64,000 nucleotides of DNA. It comes from Clostridia bacterium. GTDB taxonomy: Bacteria > Bacillota > Clostridia > Oscillospirales > CAG-272. This document shows, one piece after another, positions 17,133-25,036 of the stretch. A model generated the notes under the pieces. The model did not search any database and was not told the DNA's origin. It saw only the letters and a list, made by a program, of their open reading frames with translations. A program made the position numbers and the translations under genes. Location: contig JAFYMF010000004.1 of assembly GCA_017556745.1 (NCBI GenBank), positions 22,435-86,434 of the forward strand, given 5' to 3'. Position 1 is the first letter of the stretch, and every line of letters starts with the position of its first letter.

Positions 17133-18161
17133 ATGGAAATAAAGCTTCCGAAAACACAAATAGATTATGCTCGACTCAAAGAAGCAAAATCATTATTCGC
17201 AAAAGGATCGCGAGCAAAATCTGTTTATCATTACACATCAATTAGCGGACTACAGGGCATTCTAAGCAGCAAAACGCTTAGATTTACCAATATTAAATAC
17301 ATGAACGATAAAGATGAGATCGTTGCAGGTTTGGATAGTATGGCGAAAGCTCTAAATGTTGATGAGAATGAGCGCGAAGCTATGCTATCATCGTTCATTA
17401 GCCACGGTGCACAAACATTTGTATGTTGCTTTTCGTTAGATGCGGATTCGCTCCCGATGTGGAATTATTACACAAAAGAGATTAATAATCAGGGTTATAA
17501 CATCGAATTCGATGACAAGAAATTAGTCGAAAGCATTTTGCGTAGCAATCCGCTTTTGGACGGTTGTGATATCTCTTTTGGAAATATTGATTACAGTAAA
17601 GATAATAATTCCGAATATAGTCAAGCAATTACAAGCGGGATTTTATCTTCGGTACAAATCGCGGTATCAAAATTGTTTATTGCGGTGATAAAAGGGGCAA
17701 ATGTTAAACGCTCGACAGACACAGAATCATCGATAAAAGATTGGGAAGCCCTAATCAGCGATTCAGAAAAGAAACAAAAGCTTACAAATCTCCCCATATA
17801 TTTTTTCAATGGTGAAAATTGCAAGTTTGACAAAGATGTTTTTGGAAACTACATATTTTTTGTCAAGCGAGATCATTTTATCCAAGAGCAAGAATTCAGA
17901 ATCGTCATCACTGTGCCAGACAAGCTTCTGCCTAAATTAAAGGAAAATGGACTCTATAAATTCCGCATTAGTAACGGGGTTTTGGTTCCCTATTTAGAAT
18001 TGGCTTTTTCTGAAGATGTTGTAAAAAGTGTCACAATTTCTCCAACGGTTCAAAGCGATTTGGTTGAGTTGAGCATTCAAGATTTCATGAAATATTGTGA
18101 GTATGATATTCAAGATTTTTCGGAATTTATAAGGCACTCAAAGGTACCTGTTAGGTTCTGA
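17133..18161 (+). CDS. DUF2971 family protein
   Basis: This 342-residue protein resembles DUF2971. It opens with VYHYTSISGLQGILSSKTLRFTN and YMNDKDE (residues ~30-65), has the CCFSLDADSLPMWNYY segment near 110, and QEQEFRIVI near 250. There are no membrane segments. The fold is thought to be related to ADP-ribosyltransferase-like proteins, and family members often sit in defence islands. GAGGT precedes the start. It follows the helicase gene closely and may be an effector, but no function can be stated. Confidence 0.72.
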   Translation: MEIKLPKTQIDYARLKEAKSLFAKGSRAKSVYHYTSISGLQGILSSKTLRFTNIKYMNDKDEIVAGLDSMAKALNVDENEREAMLSSFISHGAQTFVCCFSLDADSLPMWNYYTKEINNQGYNIEFDDKKLVESILRSNPLLDGCDISFGNIDYSKDNNSEYSQAITSGILSSVQIAVSKLFIAVIKGANVKRSTDTESSIKDWEALISDSEKKQKLTNLPIYFFNGENCKFDKDVFGNYIFFVKRDHFIQEQEFRIVITVPDKLLPKLKENGLYKFRISNGVLVPYLELAFSEDVVKSVTISPTVQSDLVELSIQDFMKYCEYDIQDFSEFIRHSKVPVRF

Positions 18162-18215
18162 TATAGTTTATGTAGGATGCAATTATACTTCTACAAAAGT
18201 TTTGTTGGGGGATTT

Positions 18216-18716
18216 ATGACAAAGCAAGAATTTCTTAAATATTGCTTCAATACATACGGCACCTCGCCTGATTATCCGTTTGACGAGGATTTTGAAACGG
18301 CGGTGCTGAGGCACGCGGACAACCGCAAGTGGTATGCCCTTGTGATGCGCGTATCGCGGCGCAAGTTTGGATTTGACAGCGACGAGGTTATTGACGTTGT
18401 TAATCTCAAGTTGCCGACTGAGATGTTCGGTTCGTTTGGTGCAACCGACGGTGTCTACCCGGCATATCACATGAATAAGCTCCATTGGGTCTCGGTGCTT
18501 CTTCCCGACGCACCCGATGATGTGGTGCAGTTTCTCGTGAACGTGAGCTTTGAGGCAACGAAAGACAAACGGAAACGCCAAAATTGCGAACCAATGGGAA
18601 GACTGAAAAAGCCTTATACCACAAGGCTTTTCGAGGTTTTTAAGAGAGTAAAAAGCTCTCTCGGAGGGTCAATTTTTGATACGAACCGAAACGAGATTTC
18701 AGCGTGCAAAACATAG
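18216..18716 (+). CDS. MmcQ/YjbR family protein
   Basis: This 166-residue protein has the YjbR fold pattern (TYGTSPDYPFDEDFETAVLR, KWYALVMRV, VVNLKLP, GVYPAYHMNKLHWVSVLL). A basic C-terminal tail of ~45 residues is extra. I chose ATG 18216 behind GGGGG rather than the upstream ATG 18177, whose extension is unlike the family. YjbR proteins have a double-wing DNA-binding-like fold and no established role. It is the last gene of the island and runs into a strong bidirectional terminator beside tRNA-Ser. Confidence 0.82.
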   Translation: MTKQEFLKYCFNTYGTSPDYPFDEDFETAVLRHADNRKWYALVMRVSRRKFGFDSDEVIDVVNLKLPTEMFGSFGATDGVYPAYHMNKLHWVSVLLPDAPDDVVQFLVNVSFEATKDKRKRQNCEPMGRLKKPYTTRLFEVFKRVKSSLGGSIFDTNRNEISACKT

Positions 18717-18717
18717 T

Positions 18718-18766
18718 AAAAAGCACCTGATTTTTAGCAAACATCACTAAAATCAAGTGCTTTTTA
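18718..18766. terminator. Bidirectional terminator between yjbR-like gene and tRNA-Ser
   Basis: AAAAAGCAC...CTGATTTTTAG pairs with CTAAAATCA...GTGCTTTTT, giving a ~17-bp stem with A and T tracts on both sides. It serves the plus-strand gene and the minus-strand tRNA. Confidence 0.8.
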
Positions 18767-18776
18767 TTTGTTAAAA

Positions 18777-18864
18777 TGGCGGAGGGAGTGGGATTCGAAC
18801 CCACGTGCCCAGAGGGCAAACGGTTTTCAAGACCGCCTCGTTATGACCACTTCGATATCCCTCC
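18777..18864 (-). tRNA. tRNA-Ser (anticodon UGA)
   Basis: An 88-nt class II tRNA with acceptor stem GGAGGGA/TCCCTCC, discriminator G and encoded CCA. The anticodon loop is CTTGAAA (anticodon TGA), there is a long variable arm, and the T-arm is GTGGG-TTCGAAT-CCCAC. The 3' end faces the accessory island; no second copy of its 3' end was found near 11-12 kb. Confidence 0.96.
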
Positions 18865-18891
18865 GAGTGGTTATGGACGAATAACATATAG

Positions 18892-18920
18892 ATAATACCA
18901 CATTAAAATGAAATTGTCAA
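18892..18920 (-). promoter_or_regulatory. Promoter of tRNA-Ser
   Basis: On the minus strand TTGACA (18915-18920) and TATTAT (18892-18897) are 17 nt apart, 27 nt upstream of the mature tRNA. Confidence 0.8.
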
Positions 18921-18970
18921 GGAATGAATGAGAAAAATAAGAAAAATTATTAAAACTTTTGAGTTTTATC

Positions 18971-18999
18971 TTGATTTTTTTAAACGTGTGTGCTAAAAT
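18971..18999 (+). promoter_or_regulatory. Promoter of secG
   Basis: TTGATT (18971-18976) and TAAAAT (18994-18999) are 17 nt apart. They give a leader of about 145 nt before secG. Confidence 0.6.
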
Positions 19000-19016
19000 A
19001 TTAATGCTTTTGATAT

Positions 19017-19136
19017 TTACGGCAGTTTTTGCCGTCTTTTGGTATGCTTACAAGTACCGTGCGTCGTCCCCGGTAGGCGCGAATTAATAAACAGATATTT
19101 CGGGGGGAAAGGATATCGTACGGCAGTTTCCGTACG
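19017..19136 (+). promoter_or_regulatory. Structured secG leader
   Basis: The leader has an early hairpin with T-run (ACGGCA/TGCCGT then CTTTT, about 19018-19038), a GGGGGGAAAGGA block at 19102-19112 and a perfect 7-bp hairpin CGTACGG/CCGTACG at 19117-19136. Only a weak GGGT lies between that hairpin and the ATG. Folding would bring the purine-rich block closer to the start codon. No known RNA family was recognised. Confidence 0.4.
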
Positions 19137-19148
19137 GGTAATAAATAA

Positions 19149-19559
19149 ATGTTTGAAACTATTCTTGGTATAGCCCTTCTTGTTATGTCTGTGTTCATTA
19201 TCATTGCTGTTCTTATGCAGCATGGTAAGTCTCACGGTCTTTCCGGTACTATCGCCGGCGGTGCAGAGACCTTCTTCGGTAAGAATAAGGGTGCGTCTAT
19301 CGACAGCCTTCTTTCTAAGGTTACCACTATTGTGTCTGTTATCTTTGTAGTTGTTGTTATCATTGCTTACATCGCACAGGATACTACTACTACCTCCGGT
19401 ACCGGTAACAATGTTGTTACTAACACAACCACCGCTGCAACCGAGACTACCGTACCCAGCGAGACTACTGCTCCCAGTGATACCACTGTAGCAGATGAAA
19501 CCACTGTAGCGGACGATACCACTGCGGCAGATGTTGCAGAGACTACTGTTGCTGAGTAA
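19149..19559 (+). CDS. secG: SecG preprotein translocase subunit with Thr-rich tail
   Basis: This 136-residue protein has the two membrane segments of SecG (residues ~2-22 and ~57-77) joined by the typical loop MQHGKSHGLSGTIAGGAETFFGKNKG. SecG assists the SecYE channel in protein export. The usual length is ~75-80 residues; here a further ~58 residues after the second segment are almost only Thr, Ala, Asp, Glu, Val and Ser (repeats like ETTVPSETTAPSDTTVADETTVADDTTAAD). This low-complexity acidic tail is odd for SecG. A terminator-like structure follows. Confidence 0.9.
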   Translation: MFETILGIALLVMSVFIIIAVLMQHGKSHGLSGTIAGGAETFFGKNKGASIDSLLSKVTTIVSVIFVVVVIIAYIAQDTTTTSGTGNNVVTNTTTAATETTVPSETTAPSDTTVADETTVADDTTAADVAETTVAE

Positions 19560-19589
19560 TTTTTTTCGAAAAATATAATAGCTGCAAAC

Positions 19590-19646
19590 GGGAAGCACAA
19601 TATATACCGGCCTTGTGCGGCGCGGTTGTCTTGGCTTCCCTTTTTT
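19590..19646 (+). terminator. Probable terminator after secG
   Basis: GGGAAGC (19590-19596) pairs with GCTTCCC (19634-19640) followed by TTTTTT. An alternative inner pairing GCACAA/TTGTGC shares two bases with the outer stem. It lies between secG and the DUF1934 gene and could act as an attenuator. Confidence 0.5.
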
Positions 19647-19662
19647 GTACGGAGAATACGTT

Positions 19663-20190
19663 ATGATCAAAGAAGATGCAATAAGAATAAGTATCAAGTC
19701 TGTACAGTATGACCTGGACGGCAAGGGAACAGAACTGTTTTTTGCTGAGGACGGCACTCCGTTTGTAGAGCAGACTACATCTGCCGACAAAAAGGATAAA
19801 GGCAAGGAAACTAAGGAGAATACCATTGAACTTGATACCGACGGTATCATTAAATACTCAAATGGAAGAATAGAGTTATCATACGACGAAACTGAACTCA
19901 CCGGCATGGAGGGGTCTACCACTGCTCTTTATTTTGACGAGGATAACAGAGGACTTGTTACCATGCTCAGACAGGGTGCGGTCAACACCGTTCTTGTATT
20001 TGAAGAGGGTAAACGCCATGTGTGCGTTTATGAGACCGAGTATTTCCCATTTGAGTTGACAATCCATACCTATCGCGTGGAAAACAATCTTGGACCTGAC
20101 GGTGGTACTTTTTCGATAGATTACGTTATTGAGATACACGGCAGTGCTTCTGAGCGTACCCGGTTCAAGCTGACAGCAAGAAAAATATAA
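19663..20190 (+). CDS. DUF1934 (YwiB-like) protein
   Basis: This 175-residue soluble protein shows the DUF1934 pattern, a small beta-barrel: alternating strands such as GRIELSYDETELTGMEGSTTALYF, TVLVFEEGKRH and GTFSIDYVIEI. I start at ATG 19663 behind CGGAGAA; the upstream in-frame ATG at 19615 lies inside the terminator structure. It has a lysine-rich insert near residue 40. The family function is unknown. It is followed 24 nt later by holA. Confidence 0.78.
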   Translation: MIKEDAIRISIKSVQYDLDGKGTELFFAEDGTPFVEQTTSADKKDKGKETKENTIELDTDGIIKYSNGRIELSYDETELTGMEGSTTALYFDEDNRGLVTMLRQGAVNTVLVFEEGKRHVCVYETEYFPFELTIHTYRVENNLGPDGGTFSIDYVIEIHGSASERTRFKLTARKI

Positions 20191-20214
20191 GATAAACTGA
20201 TATAGGAGGTTCTT

Positions 20215-21234
20215 ATGACTGATACCGAATACAAAGCGTTGCTTACTTCGGGTGGGGTAGGAGCCTTTCTTTTCTATGGTGACGAGGGTTATCTTAAGGA
20301 GCACTGGCTGAAGACAACCAGAAAACAGCTTGTTTCTGAGGGGGATACCTTTAACCATATTATACTTAATGGTGTAAAGTCTATTGATAAGCTTCTTGAT
20401 GCTATTGAACAGCCTCCATTTATGGCTGAGAAGAAGTTGATCGAGCTTCATGAGGTTGAGTATTCAGAGCTTAGCTCCGATGTGTACGAGGCACTGTGTG
20501 CCTGTGGGGATGCGGTTAAAGCGCAGGGAGATACCACACTTATTCTATACACACTGCCTGATGAGTTTGATTCGGGGACTCTTCCCAAAAAACCGTCGCC
20601 TGCGTATAAAAAGCTCACCGCTTCGTTTGAACCAGTGGAATTTGCTGTGGTTACTGCAGGAAAGTTATCTGCTTGGGCCGGGCGACATTTTGCACATGAG
20701 AGAATAATTGCTGAACCCCGTCAGATTCAGCGACTTATTGACCGATGCGGTGAGTCTATGCAGATCCTCGCCTCTGAAATCGAGAAGCTGTGCTGTTACC
20801 TGCACAGCCTTGGTCGAGACCGTCTTTCTGATGAGGATGTTGATCTGGTTACTGTTACGGGTATTGACAACGATGCTTTTGCTGTGTCAAACGCTCTTCT
20901 CGGTCGTAATAAGGATGCGGCTCTCGCCGCCTTGGCTGAGATGAAAGCAAATCACACAGATCCTATAATCGCTACTGCAGGTATAATCAAGGTGATATGT
21001 GATATGGCTGAAATATCAAGATACCTTGAATGTGGTCTTACGAAAGATGCTATCGCCAAGAAAAAAACGATGCATCCGTACAGAGTCGGACTTCATATCG
21101 ATGCGGTAAGACGATGGGGCGACGGAAAACTGGCAGATGCTCTTGACATGTGTATGGAAGCTGATCTGTCACTTAAGACGAATTCCAAGGGGTATCTTCC
21201 TGCGGAGATACTTCTGGCAAGACTGTTTTCCTGA
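20215..21234 (+). CDS. holA: DNA polymerase III delta subunit
   Basis: This 339-residue protein matches HolA, the clamp-loader subunit that opens the sliding clamp. It has the N-terminal FLFYGDEGYLKEHWLK motif, PPFMAEKKLIEL, and a C-terminal region with ALLGRNKDAALAALAEM and the ending PAEILLARLFS. TAGGAGG precedes ATG 20215. It lies between DUF1934 and the Toprim gene in a plus-strand run. Confidence 0.92.
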   Translation: MTDTEYKALLTSGGVGAFLFYGDEGYLKEHWLKTTRKQLVSEGDTFNHIILNGVKSIDKLLDAIEQPPFMAEKKLIELHEVEYSELSSDVYEALCACGDAVKAQGDTTLILYTLPDEFDSGTLPKKPSPAYKKLTASFEPVEFAVVTAGKLSAWAGRHFAHERIIAEPRQIQRLIDRCGESMQILASEIEKLCCYLHSLGRDRLSDEDVDLVTVTGIDNDAFAVSNALLGRNKDAALAALAEMKANHTDPIIATAGIIKVICDMAEISRYLECGLTKDAIAKKKTMHPYRVGLHIDAVRRWGDGKLADALDMCMEADLSLKTNSKGYLPAEILLARLFS

Positions 21235-21257
21235 TCAAATGAAAATTCCGAGGTTTT

Positions 21258-21854
21258 ATGGATAAACTGAAGATTTTATACCCTGTGATAGTAGAGGGGA
21301 AATACGATAAAATTAAGCTGGATTCTATAATTGATGCCAACATTATCAGAACAGACGGCTTTGGAATATTTAAAAAGGACGAACTGAAGGATCTTCTTCG
21401 CCGTCTTGCTGATAAATTCGGGAAGGTAATAGTTCTCACCGATAGTGATGGGGCAGGGCGCGTTATACGCTCACATTTGCGAGGGATCCTCCCGAAGGGG
21501 TCGATCATCGATCTTTACACCCCCGATATAAAAGGAAAAGAAAAGAGAAAGACATCTCCCTCCGCCGCGGGGCTTCTTGGTGTTGAGGGGATGGAAGCAG
21601 ATCTCCTCAGAGAACTGTTCAGACCTTTTTCAGACAGTCTTGAAGTATCTGCGCGCGGAGATATTACAAAGCTTGATTTTTATGAAGACGGCCTTTCAGG
21701 CGGTGCGGGGGCGTCAGGTAAACGTGAAAGGTTCTGTCGGTGTGTCGGGCTTCCCAAAGAAATGAGTGCAAATGCTTTGCTCTCGGCAATAAACATGCTT
21801 TATACCCGACAGGAATATTATTCTGTTCTTGAACGTATAGAGGAGGAACAATAA
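21258..21854 (+). CDS. RNase M5-like Toprim-domain protein
   Basis: This 198-residue protein has an N-terminal Toprim fold: the glutamate motif IVEGKYDK (10-17) and the acidic motif VLTDSDGAGR (58-67). C-terminal DUF4093-type sequence follows (GVEGMEADLL, LPKEMSANALLSAINML). RNase M5 (RnmV) trims 5S rRNA in low-GC Gram-positives, and this protein has the right size and metal motifs. It ends at 21854, and gtrA-like starts at 21855 with no gap. A small primase-like role is the alternative name in annotations. Confidence 0.78.
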   Translation: MDKLKILYPVIVEGKYDKIKLDSIIDANIIRTDGFGIFKKDELKDLLRRLADKFGKVIVLTDSDGAGRVIRSHLRGILPKGSIIDLYTPDIKGKEKRKTSPSAAGLLGVEGMEADLLRELFRPFSDSLEVSARGDITKLDFYEDGLSGGAGASGKRERFCRCVGLPKEMSANALLSAINMLYTRQEYYSVLERIEEEQ

Positions 21855-22358
21855 ATGAGCTTCAAAATAAAAGAGTTTTTATCTAACTCACGTAAGATAA
21901 TGAAAGATAAAAATATTCCCTTTTCAAAAAAGATACCTCTCTGCCTTGGGGAACATTATGATTTTGTCCTTTATTTCGTGGTTGGAGTATTGACTACTGT
22001 AGTTAATCTTATAGTATATTTTTCCCTTGTCAATCTCACCGAGGTCGATCCCTATACCAGTACCGCGGTTGCATGGGTCGTATCGATGCTATTTGCGTTT
22101 TTCGTCAACAAAATATGGGTGTTCAGTGATAAAGATTGGGGCTTTAAGCACGCGGGATATCAGTTTATTACCTTTGCCGCCGCAAGAATATTGTCATTCG
22201 GCATAGAAGAGCTTGTAATGTTCCTCGGTATAGAATTGTGTCACATCAACGAGAATGTTATCAAAATACCCACTCAGGTTGCGGTTGTACTCATCAATTA
22301 CGTTGCAAGTAAGCTGTTTATCTTCAAAAAGAAGGATGACGGTTCAGACAAAAAATAA
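21855..22358 (+). CDS. GtrA-family membrane protein
   Basis: This 167-residue protein has four hydrophobic segments between ~35 and 155 in the GtrA pattern (FVVGVLTTVVNLIVYFSL; AWVVSMLFAFFVNKIWVF; FAAARILSFGIEELVM; VVLINYVASKLFIFKKK). GtrA proteins help move lipid-linked sugars across the membrane or modify wall polymers. The first ~30 residues are a basic cytoplasmic extension. It abuts the Toprim gene and is followed by a terminator. Confidence 0.86.
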   Translation: MSFKIKEFLSNSRKIMKDKNIPFSKKIPLCLGEHYDFVLYFVVGVLTTVVNLIVYFSLVNLTEVDPYTSTAVAWVVSMLFAFFVNKIWVFSDKDWGFKHAGYQFITFAAARILSFGIEELVMFLGIELCHINENVIKIPTQVAVVLINYVASKLFIFKKKDDGSDKK

Positions 22359-22365
22359 ATCGAAA

Positions 22366-22390
22366 GGCGGTATGATTTTACCGCTTTTTT
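22366..22390 (+). terminator. Terminator after gtrA-like gene
   Basis: GGCGGTA and TACCGCT form a stem around GATTT, followed by TTTTTT. Confidence 0.8.
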
Positions 22391-22409
22391 CTTTATTTCA
22401 AGATAATTC

Positions 22410-22438
22410 TTGACAAAATAAAATGCCTGTGATATAAT
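22410..22438 (+). promoter_or_regulatory. Promoter of mntP
   Basis: TTGACA (22410-22415) and TATAAT (22433-22438), exactly 17 nt apart, just upstream of the Mn riboswitch. Confidence 0.85.
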
Positions 22439-22444
22439 AAACGG

Positions 22445-22617
22445 CACTGTGAGGGAGTAGCAAGCGCACCACGGCGTAACAAGTCAACATACTGGCTCAT
22501 CAGCCTGGCTTGTTTTAATTTGCGAGACTCATGTATGCTAATTTTTTCTTTAGCCGTACATGGGGTCTTTATTTTTTTGTCTTGACACCAAGTACGGTAT
22601 TACCGTACTTGGTTTTT
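22445..22617 (+). promoter_or_regulatory. yybP-ykoY manganese riboswitch with terminator
   Basis: The aptamer shows the family's conserved GGGAGTAGC (22453-22461), a central CAAGTC...GCCTGGCTTG arm and GCGAGACT near 22524. A perfect 11-bp terminator hairpin (CCAAGTACGGT 22588-22598, ACCGTACTTGG 22602-22612) and TTTTT follow. The family binds Mn2+ and turns on Mn exporters, which fits the next gene. The layout suggests antitermination when Mn is bound. Confidence 0.88.
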
Positions 22618-22635
22618 ATTATTTGGAGGATGAAA

Positions 22636-23220
22636 ATGGAGCTTAGTTTTACTTTCTTCTTTAACAGTATTCTGCTTGGCATAGGACTTGCTATGGATGC
22701 CTTCTCTGTGTCTCTTGCGAACGGACTTAACGAGCCTTGCATGAAAAAGGGAAAAATGATGGGTGTCGCAGGAATTTTCTCAGCTTTTCAGTTTGCAATG
22801 CCGATGATAGGCTGGATATGCGTGTCTACTATCGCCCAGTATTTTGAAGCCTTTGAAAAGTGTATTCCTTGGATTGCTCTGCTGCTTCTCGGCTTTATCG
22901 GCGGAAAGATGCTTTACGAAGGCATCACAGACAATGATTCCTGCGAGGATAAACCCTCTATATGTATCGGAGCACTTTTGGTACAGGGTATTGCAACCTC
23001 TATTGATGCTTTGTCCGTAGGTTTTACCATTTCAGATCACAACTGGATAGAGGCGCTTCTTGCATGTCTTCTTATAGGTATCGTAACCTTCTTTATCTGC
23101 TTTGCCGGTATTCTTATAGGCAAAAAGGCGGGAACAAAGCTTGCGGGAAAAGCCGGTATTCTCGGTGGAGTTATCCTTATTTTTATAGGCCTTGAGATAT
23201 TTATTACCAGCTGGTTTTAA
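22636..23220 (+). CDS. mntP: Manganese efflux pump MntP
   Basis: This 194-residue protein has six membrane segments and the conserved acidic motifs of MntP: GIGLAMDAFSVSLANG near 12-27 and GIATSIDALSVGF near 113-125. GGAGG lies 6 nt before ATG 22636; the ATG at 22630 overlaps that site. It exports Mn2+ and is controlled by the Mn riboswitch directly upstream. Confidence 0.92.
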   Translation: MELSFTFFFNSILLGIGLAMDAFSVSLANGLNEPCMKKGKMMGVAGIFSAFQFAMPMIGWICVSTIAQYFEAFEKCIPWIALLLLGFIGGKMLYEGITDNDSCEDKPSICIGALLVQGIATSIDALSVGFTISDHNWIEALLACLLIGIVTFFICFAGILIGKKAGTKLAGKAGILGGVILIFIGLEIFITSWF

Positions 23221-23243
23221 TAAATTGAAATAGGGGTGATAGA

Positions 23244-24113
23244 ATGATCTGGCTTTCTGCCGCGGTTTTATCGGCAGTATTTGCGGCGTTGACATCAATA
23301 CTTGCCAAATGCGGAATTAAAAAGACCGATTCTGATGTGGCGACTGCTATGAGAACGGTAGTTGTTTTGATCTTTGCCTGCATCATGGTATTTGTAGTCG
23401 GGTCTGCCAGGACTGCTACCGATATAAGTCCGATGTCACTTACTTTTTTGATACTGTCAGGTTTTGCCACGGGTGCCTCGTGGATATGTTATTTTAAGGC
23501 ACTTTCAAAGGGGGATATAAACAAGGTCGTCCCTATTGATAAATCCAGTTCTGTTCTCTCGGTACTTCTTGCTGTTATTTTGTTCGGTGAGACGGATAAC
23601 CTTATAGTTAAGCTGATCAGTATAGCGGTATTCGGCACAGGTGTGTTTCTTATGGTCGAGAAGAAGCAAAAGGAACAGGTGTCCCGAGAGGGTGGATGGA
23701 TGGTCTATGCAATACTTTCTGCGGTATTTGCGGCACTCACATCTATTCTTGCAAAGGTGGGTGTTTCTCAGGTTGAGTCGAATCTCGGTACAGCAATACG
23801 CACTGTTGTTGTGCTGATTATGGCATGGATCATTGTATTCATAAAGGGCAAGCATAAAACTATAAAGTCGATTAACAAAAAAGAACTTCTTTTCATAGCT
23901 TTGTCGGGAATCGCAACCGGTGCATCTTGGCTCTTCTATTACTACGCCATAAAGAACGGTGTGGTCAGTGTAGTTGTGCCTATCGATAAAATGAGTATTC
24001 TGCTTACCGTTTTGTTCTCCTATTTCGTGTTTGGAGAAAAGCTTTCTCTCAAAGCCTTTGCCGGGCTTTGTATGATGGCGATAAGTACACTTGCCATGGT
24101 TATCTTGGCTTAG
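23244..24113 (+). CDS. EamA/DMT-family transporter
   Basis: This 289-residue protein has ten predicted membrane segments and is built from two EamA repeats. The halves are unusually alike: LSAVFAALTSILAK occurs in both (residues ~9-22 and ~157-170), as do RTVVVLI, GATGAS-type (ATGASW) and VVPIDK motifs. Substrate is unknown; the family moves metabolites or amino-acid-like compounds. AGGGGTGATAG precedes ATG 23244. It follows mntP by 23 nt and may be co-transcribed. Confidence 0.85.
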   Translation: MIWLSAAVLSAVFAALTSILAKCGIKKTDSDVATAMRTVVVLIFACIMVFVVGSARTATDISPMSLTFLILSGFATGASWICYFKALSKGDINKVVPIDKSSSVLSVLLAVILFGETDNLIVKLISIAVFGTGVFLMVEKKQKEQVSREGGWMVYAILSAVFAALTSILAKVGVSQVESNLGTAIRTVVVLIMAWIIVFIKGKHKTIKSINKKELLFIALSGIATGASWLFYYYAIKNGVVSVVVPIDKMSILLTVLFSYFVFGEKLSLKAFAGLCMMAISTLAMVILA

Positions 24114-24130
24114 AATATGCGAATATAAAT

Positions 24131-24181
24131 AAAAAGGTCTGTGTGACATTTGAACCTGTTTAATGTCACACAGATCTTTTT
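24131..24181. terminator. Bidirectional terminator
   Basis: AAAAAGGTCTGTGTGACATT pairs with AATGTCACACAGATCTTTTT (20-bp stem, one G-T pair, 11-nt loop). It separates the convergent EamA and C39-peptidase-like genes. Confidence 0.9.
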
Positions 24182-25010
24182 ATTTAACAATTTTAGGAAG
24201 AATGGCTACAGCCTGCATATACTGGGCCTTATATGCCGACTCTACCTTGTCGGCACTGTAGCTGACAAGATCGTATAACGGATCGGCAAATATGTAATCG
24301 TTTGCAGTATATCCTGTGAGGACGGTACAGTGGGAATATGTGAGCCAAGTATATTTGGTTCCGTCTATGGTCCATGTTGCTGTGATTTGGGATTTGCGCA
24401 TCTCAAGAGTGGTCCACATTATGACAGGTATTCCGTTGGCAACGTATTCTTTAAGCTCACAAAGAGGGGTACCGGTCAGATTTACCGCGTAATAATCAGC
24501 TTCGTTATCCCGAAGGAACTTGTTGGCCACTCGAGTTATTACCGGCGCAAGGCAACCGTATGCGGTTCCGCTTTTACTTGAGGTCGGATCTCCTACGTAT
24601 GCAACATCTGGTGCCGTCGTTCCAACCGGACCGCAAGGAAGATAATCACGGGCAAATTCTTTTTTGTCGATATCAAAACCCAAATATCTGAGTACTGTCG
24701 CAAGGGAGACAATCTCGCACCCGTTAGGTAACTCCGGCATTTGAAGAAAGGTTACTATAGGGAGAAGATGGTGCTTAGGTATCTCGCTATTTCCGTCTTC
24801 GGTGTTATTATCGAATGATGGTGAATCGGAATGGATATCTTCGCTATTATCGTTGTTAAAAGACAGCGATGTTTCCTTGGCATCTTCTTGTGCGGAAATA
24901 GTTATATTGCTTTTTCTGAGTCCCAAGGTGAACATCACAAAGATCACTGAGGCACACAGACAGACAATGGAAACGATCATAAAGATCAAAGAGGTTCTGC
25001 CGTTTTGCAT
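24180..25010 (-). CDS. Membrane-anchored C39-like cysteine peptidase
   Basis: This 276-residue protein has an N-terminal membrane anchor (residues ~6-30), an acidic Ser/Asn/Asp-rich linker to ~75, and a papain-like C39_2 domain. The probable catalytic Cys is in LPNGCEIVSLATVLRYLG, the His in YSHCTVLTGY and the Asp in IFADPLYD. I chose ATG 25010 because GGAG lies 9 nt upstream; a longer frame starts at 25106 inside the next gene. It probably acts outside the cell on peptides or the wall. It is 26 nt downstream of the DUF2142 gene on the same strand. Confidence 0.78.
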   Translation of the reverse strand: MQNGRTSLIFMIVSIVCLCASVIFVMFTLGLRKSNITISAQEDAKETSLSFNNDNSEDIHSDSPSFDNNTEDGNSEIPKHHLLPIVTFLQMPELPNGCEIVSLATVLRYLGFDIDKKEFARDYLPCGPVGTTAPDVAYVGDPTSSKSGTAYGCLAPVITRVANKFLRDNEADYYAVNLTGTPLCELKEYVANGIPVIMWTTLEMRKSQITATWTIDGTKYTWLTYSHCTVLTGYTANDYIFADPLYDLVSYSADKVESAYKAQYMQAVAILPKIVK

Positions 25011-25036
25011 ACAGACGTTCTCCTTGTTTTCTGGTA

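Noticed and set aside
11000..18777. Integrative element with att sites at tRNA-Ser
   Set aside because: No integrase gene and no second copy of the tRNA 3' end were found by eye at the far side, so classical integration at this tRNA cannot be supported; an island of other origin remains possible.
22581..22612. TTGACA within the mntP leader as a second promoter
   Set aside because: It overlaps the riboswitch terminator hairpin and no -10 box follows at the right distance.
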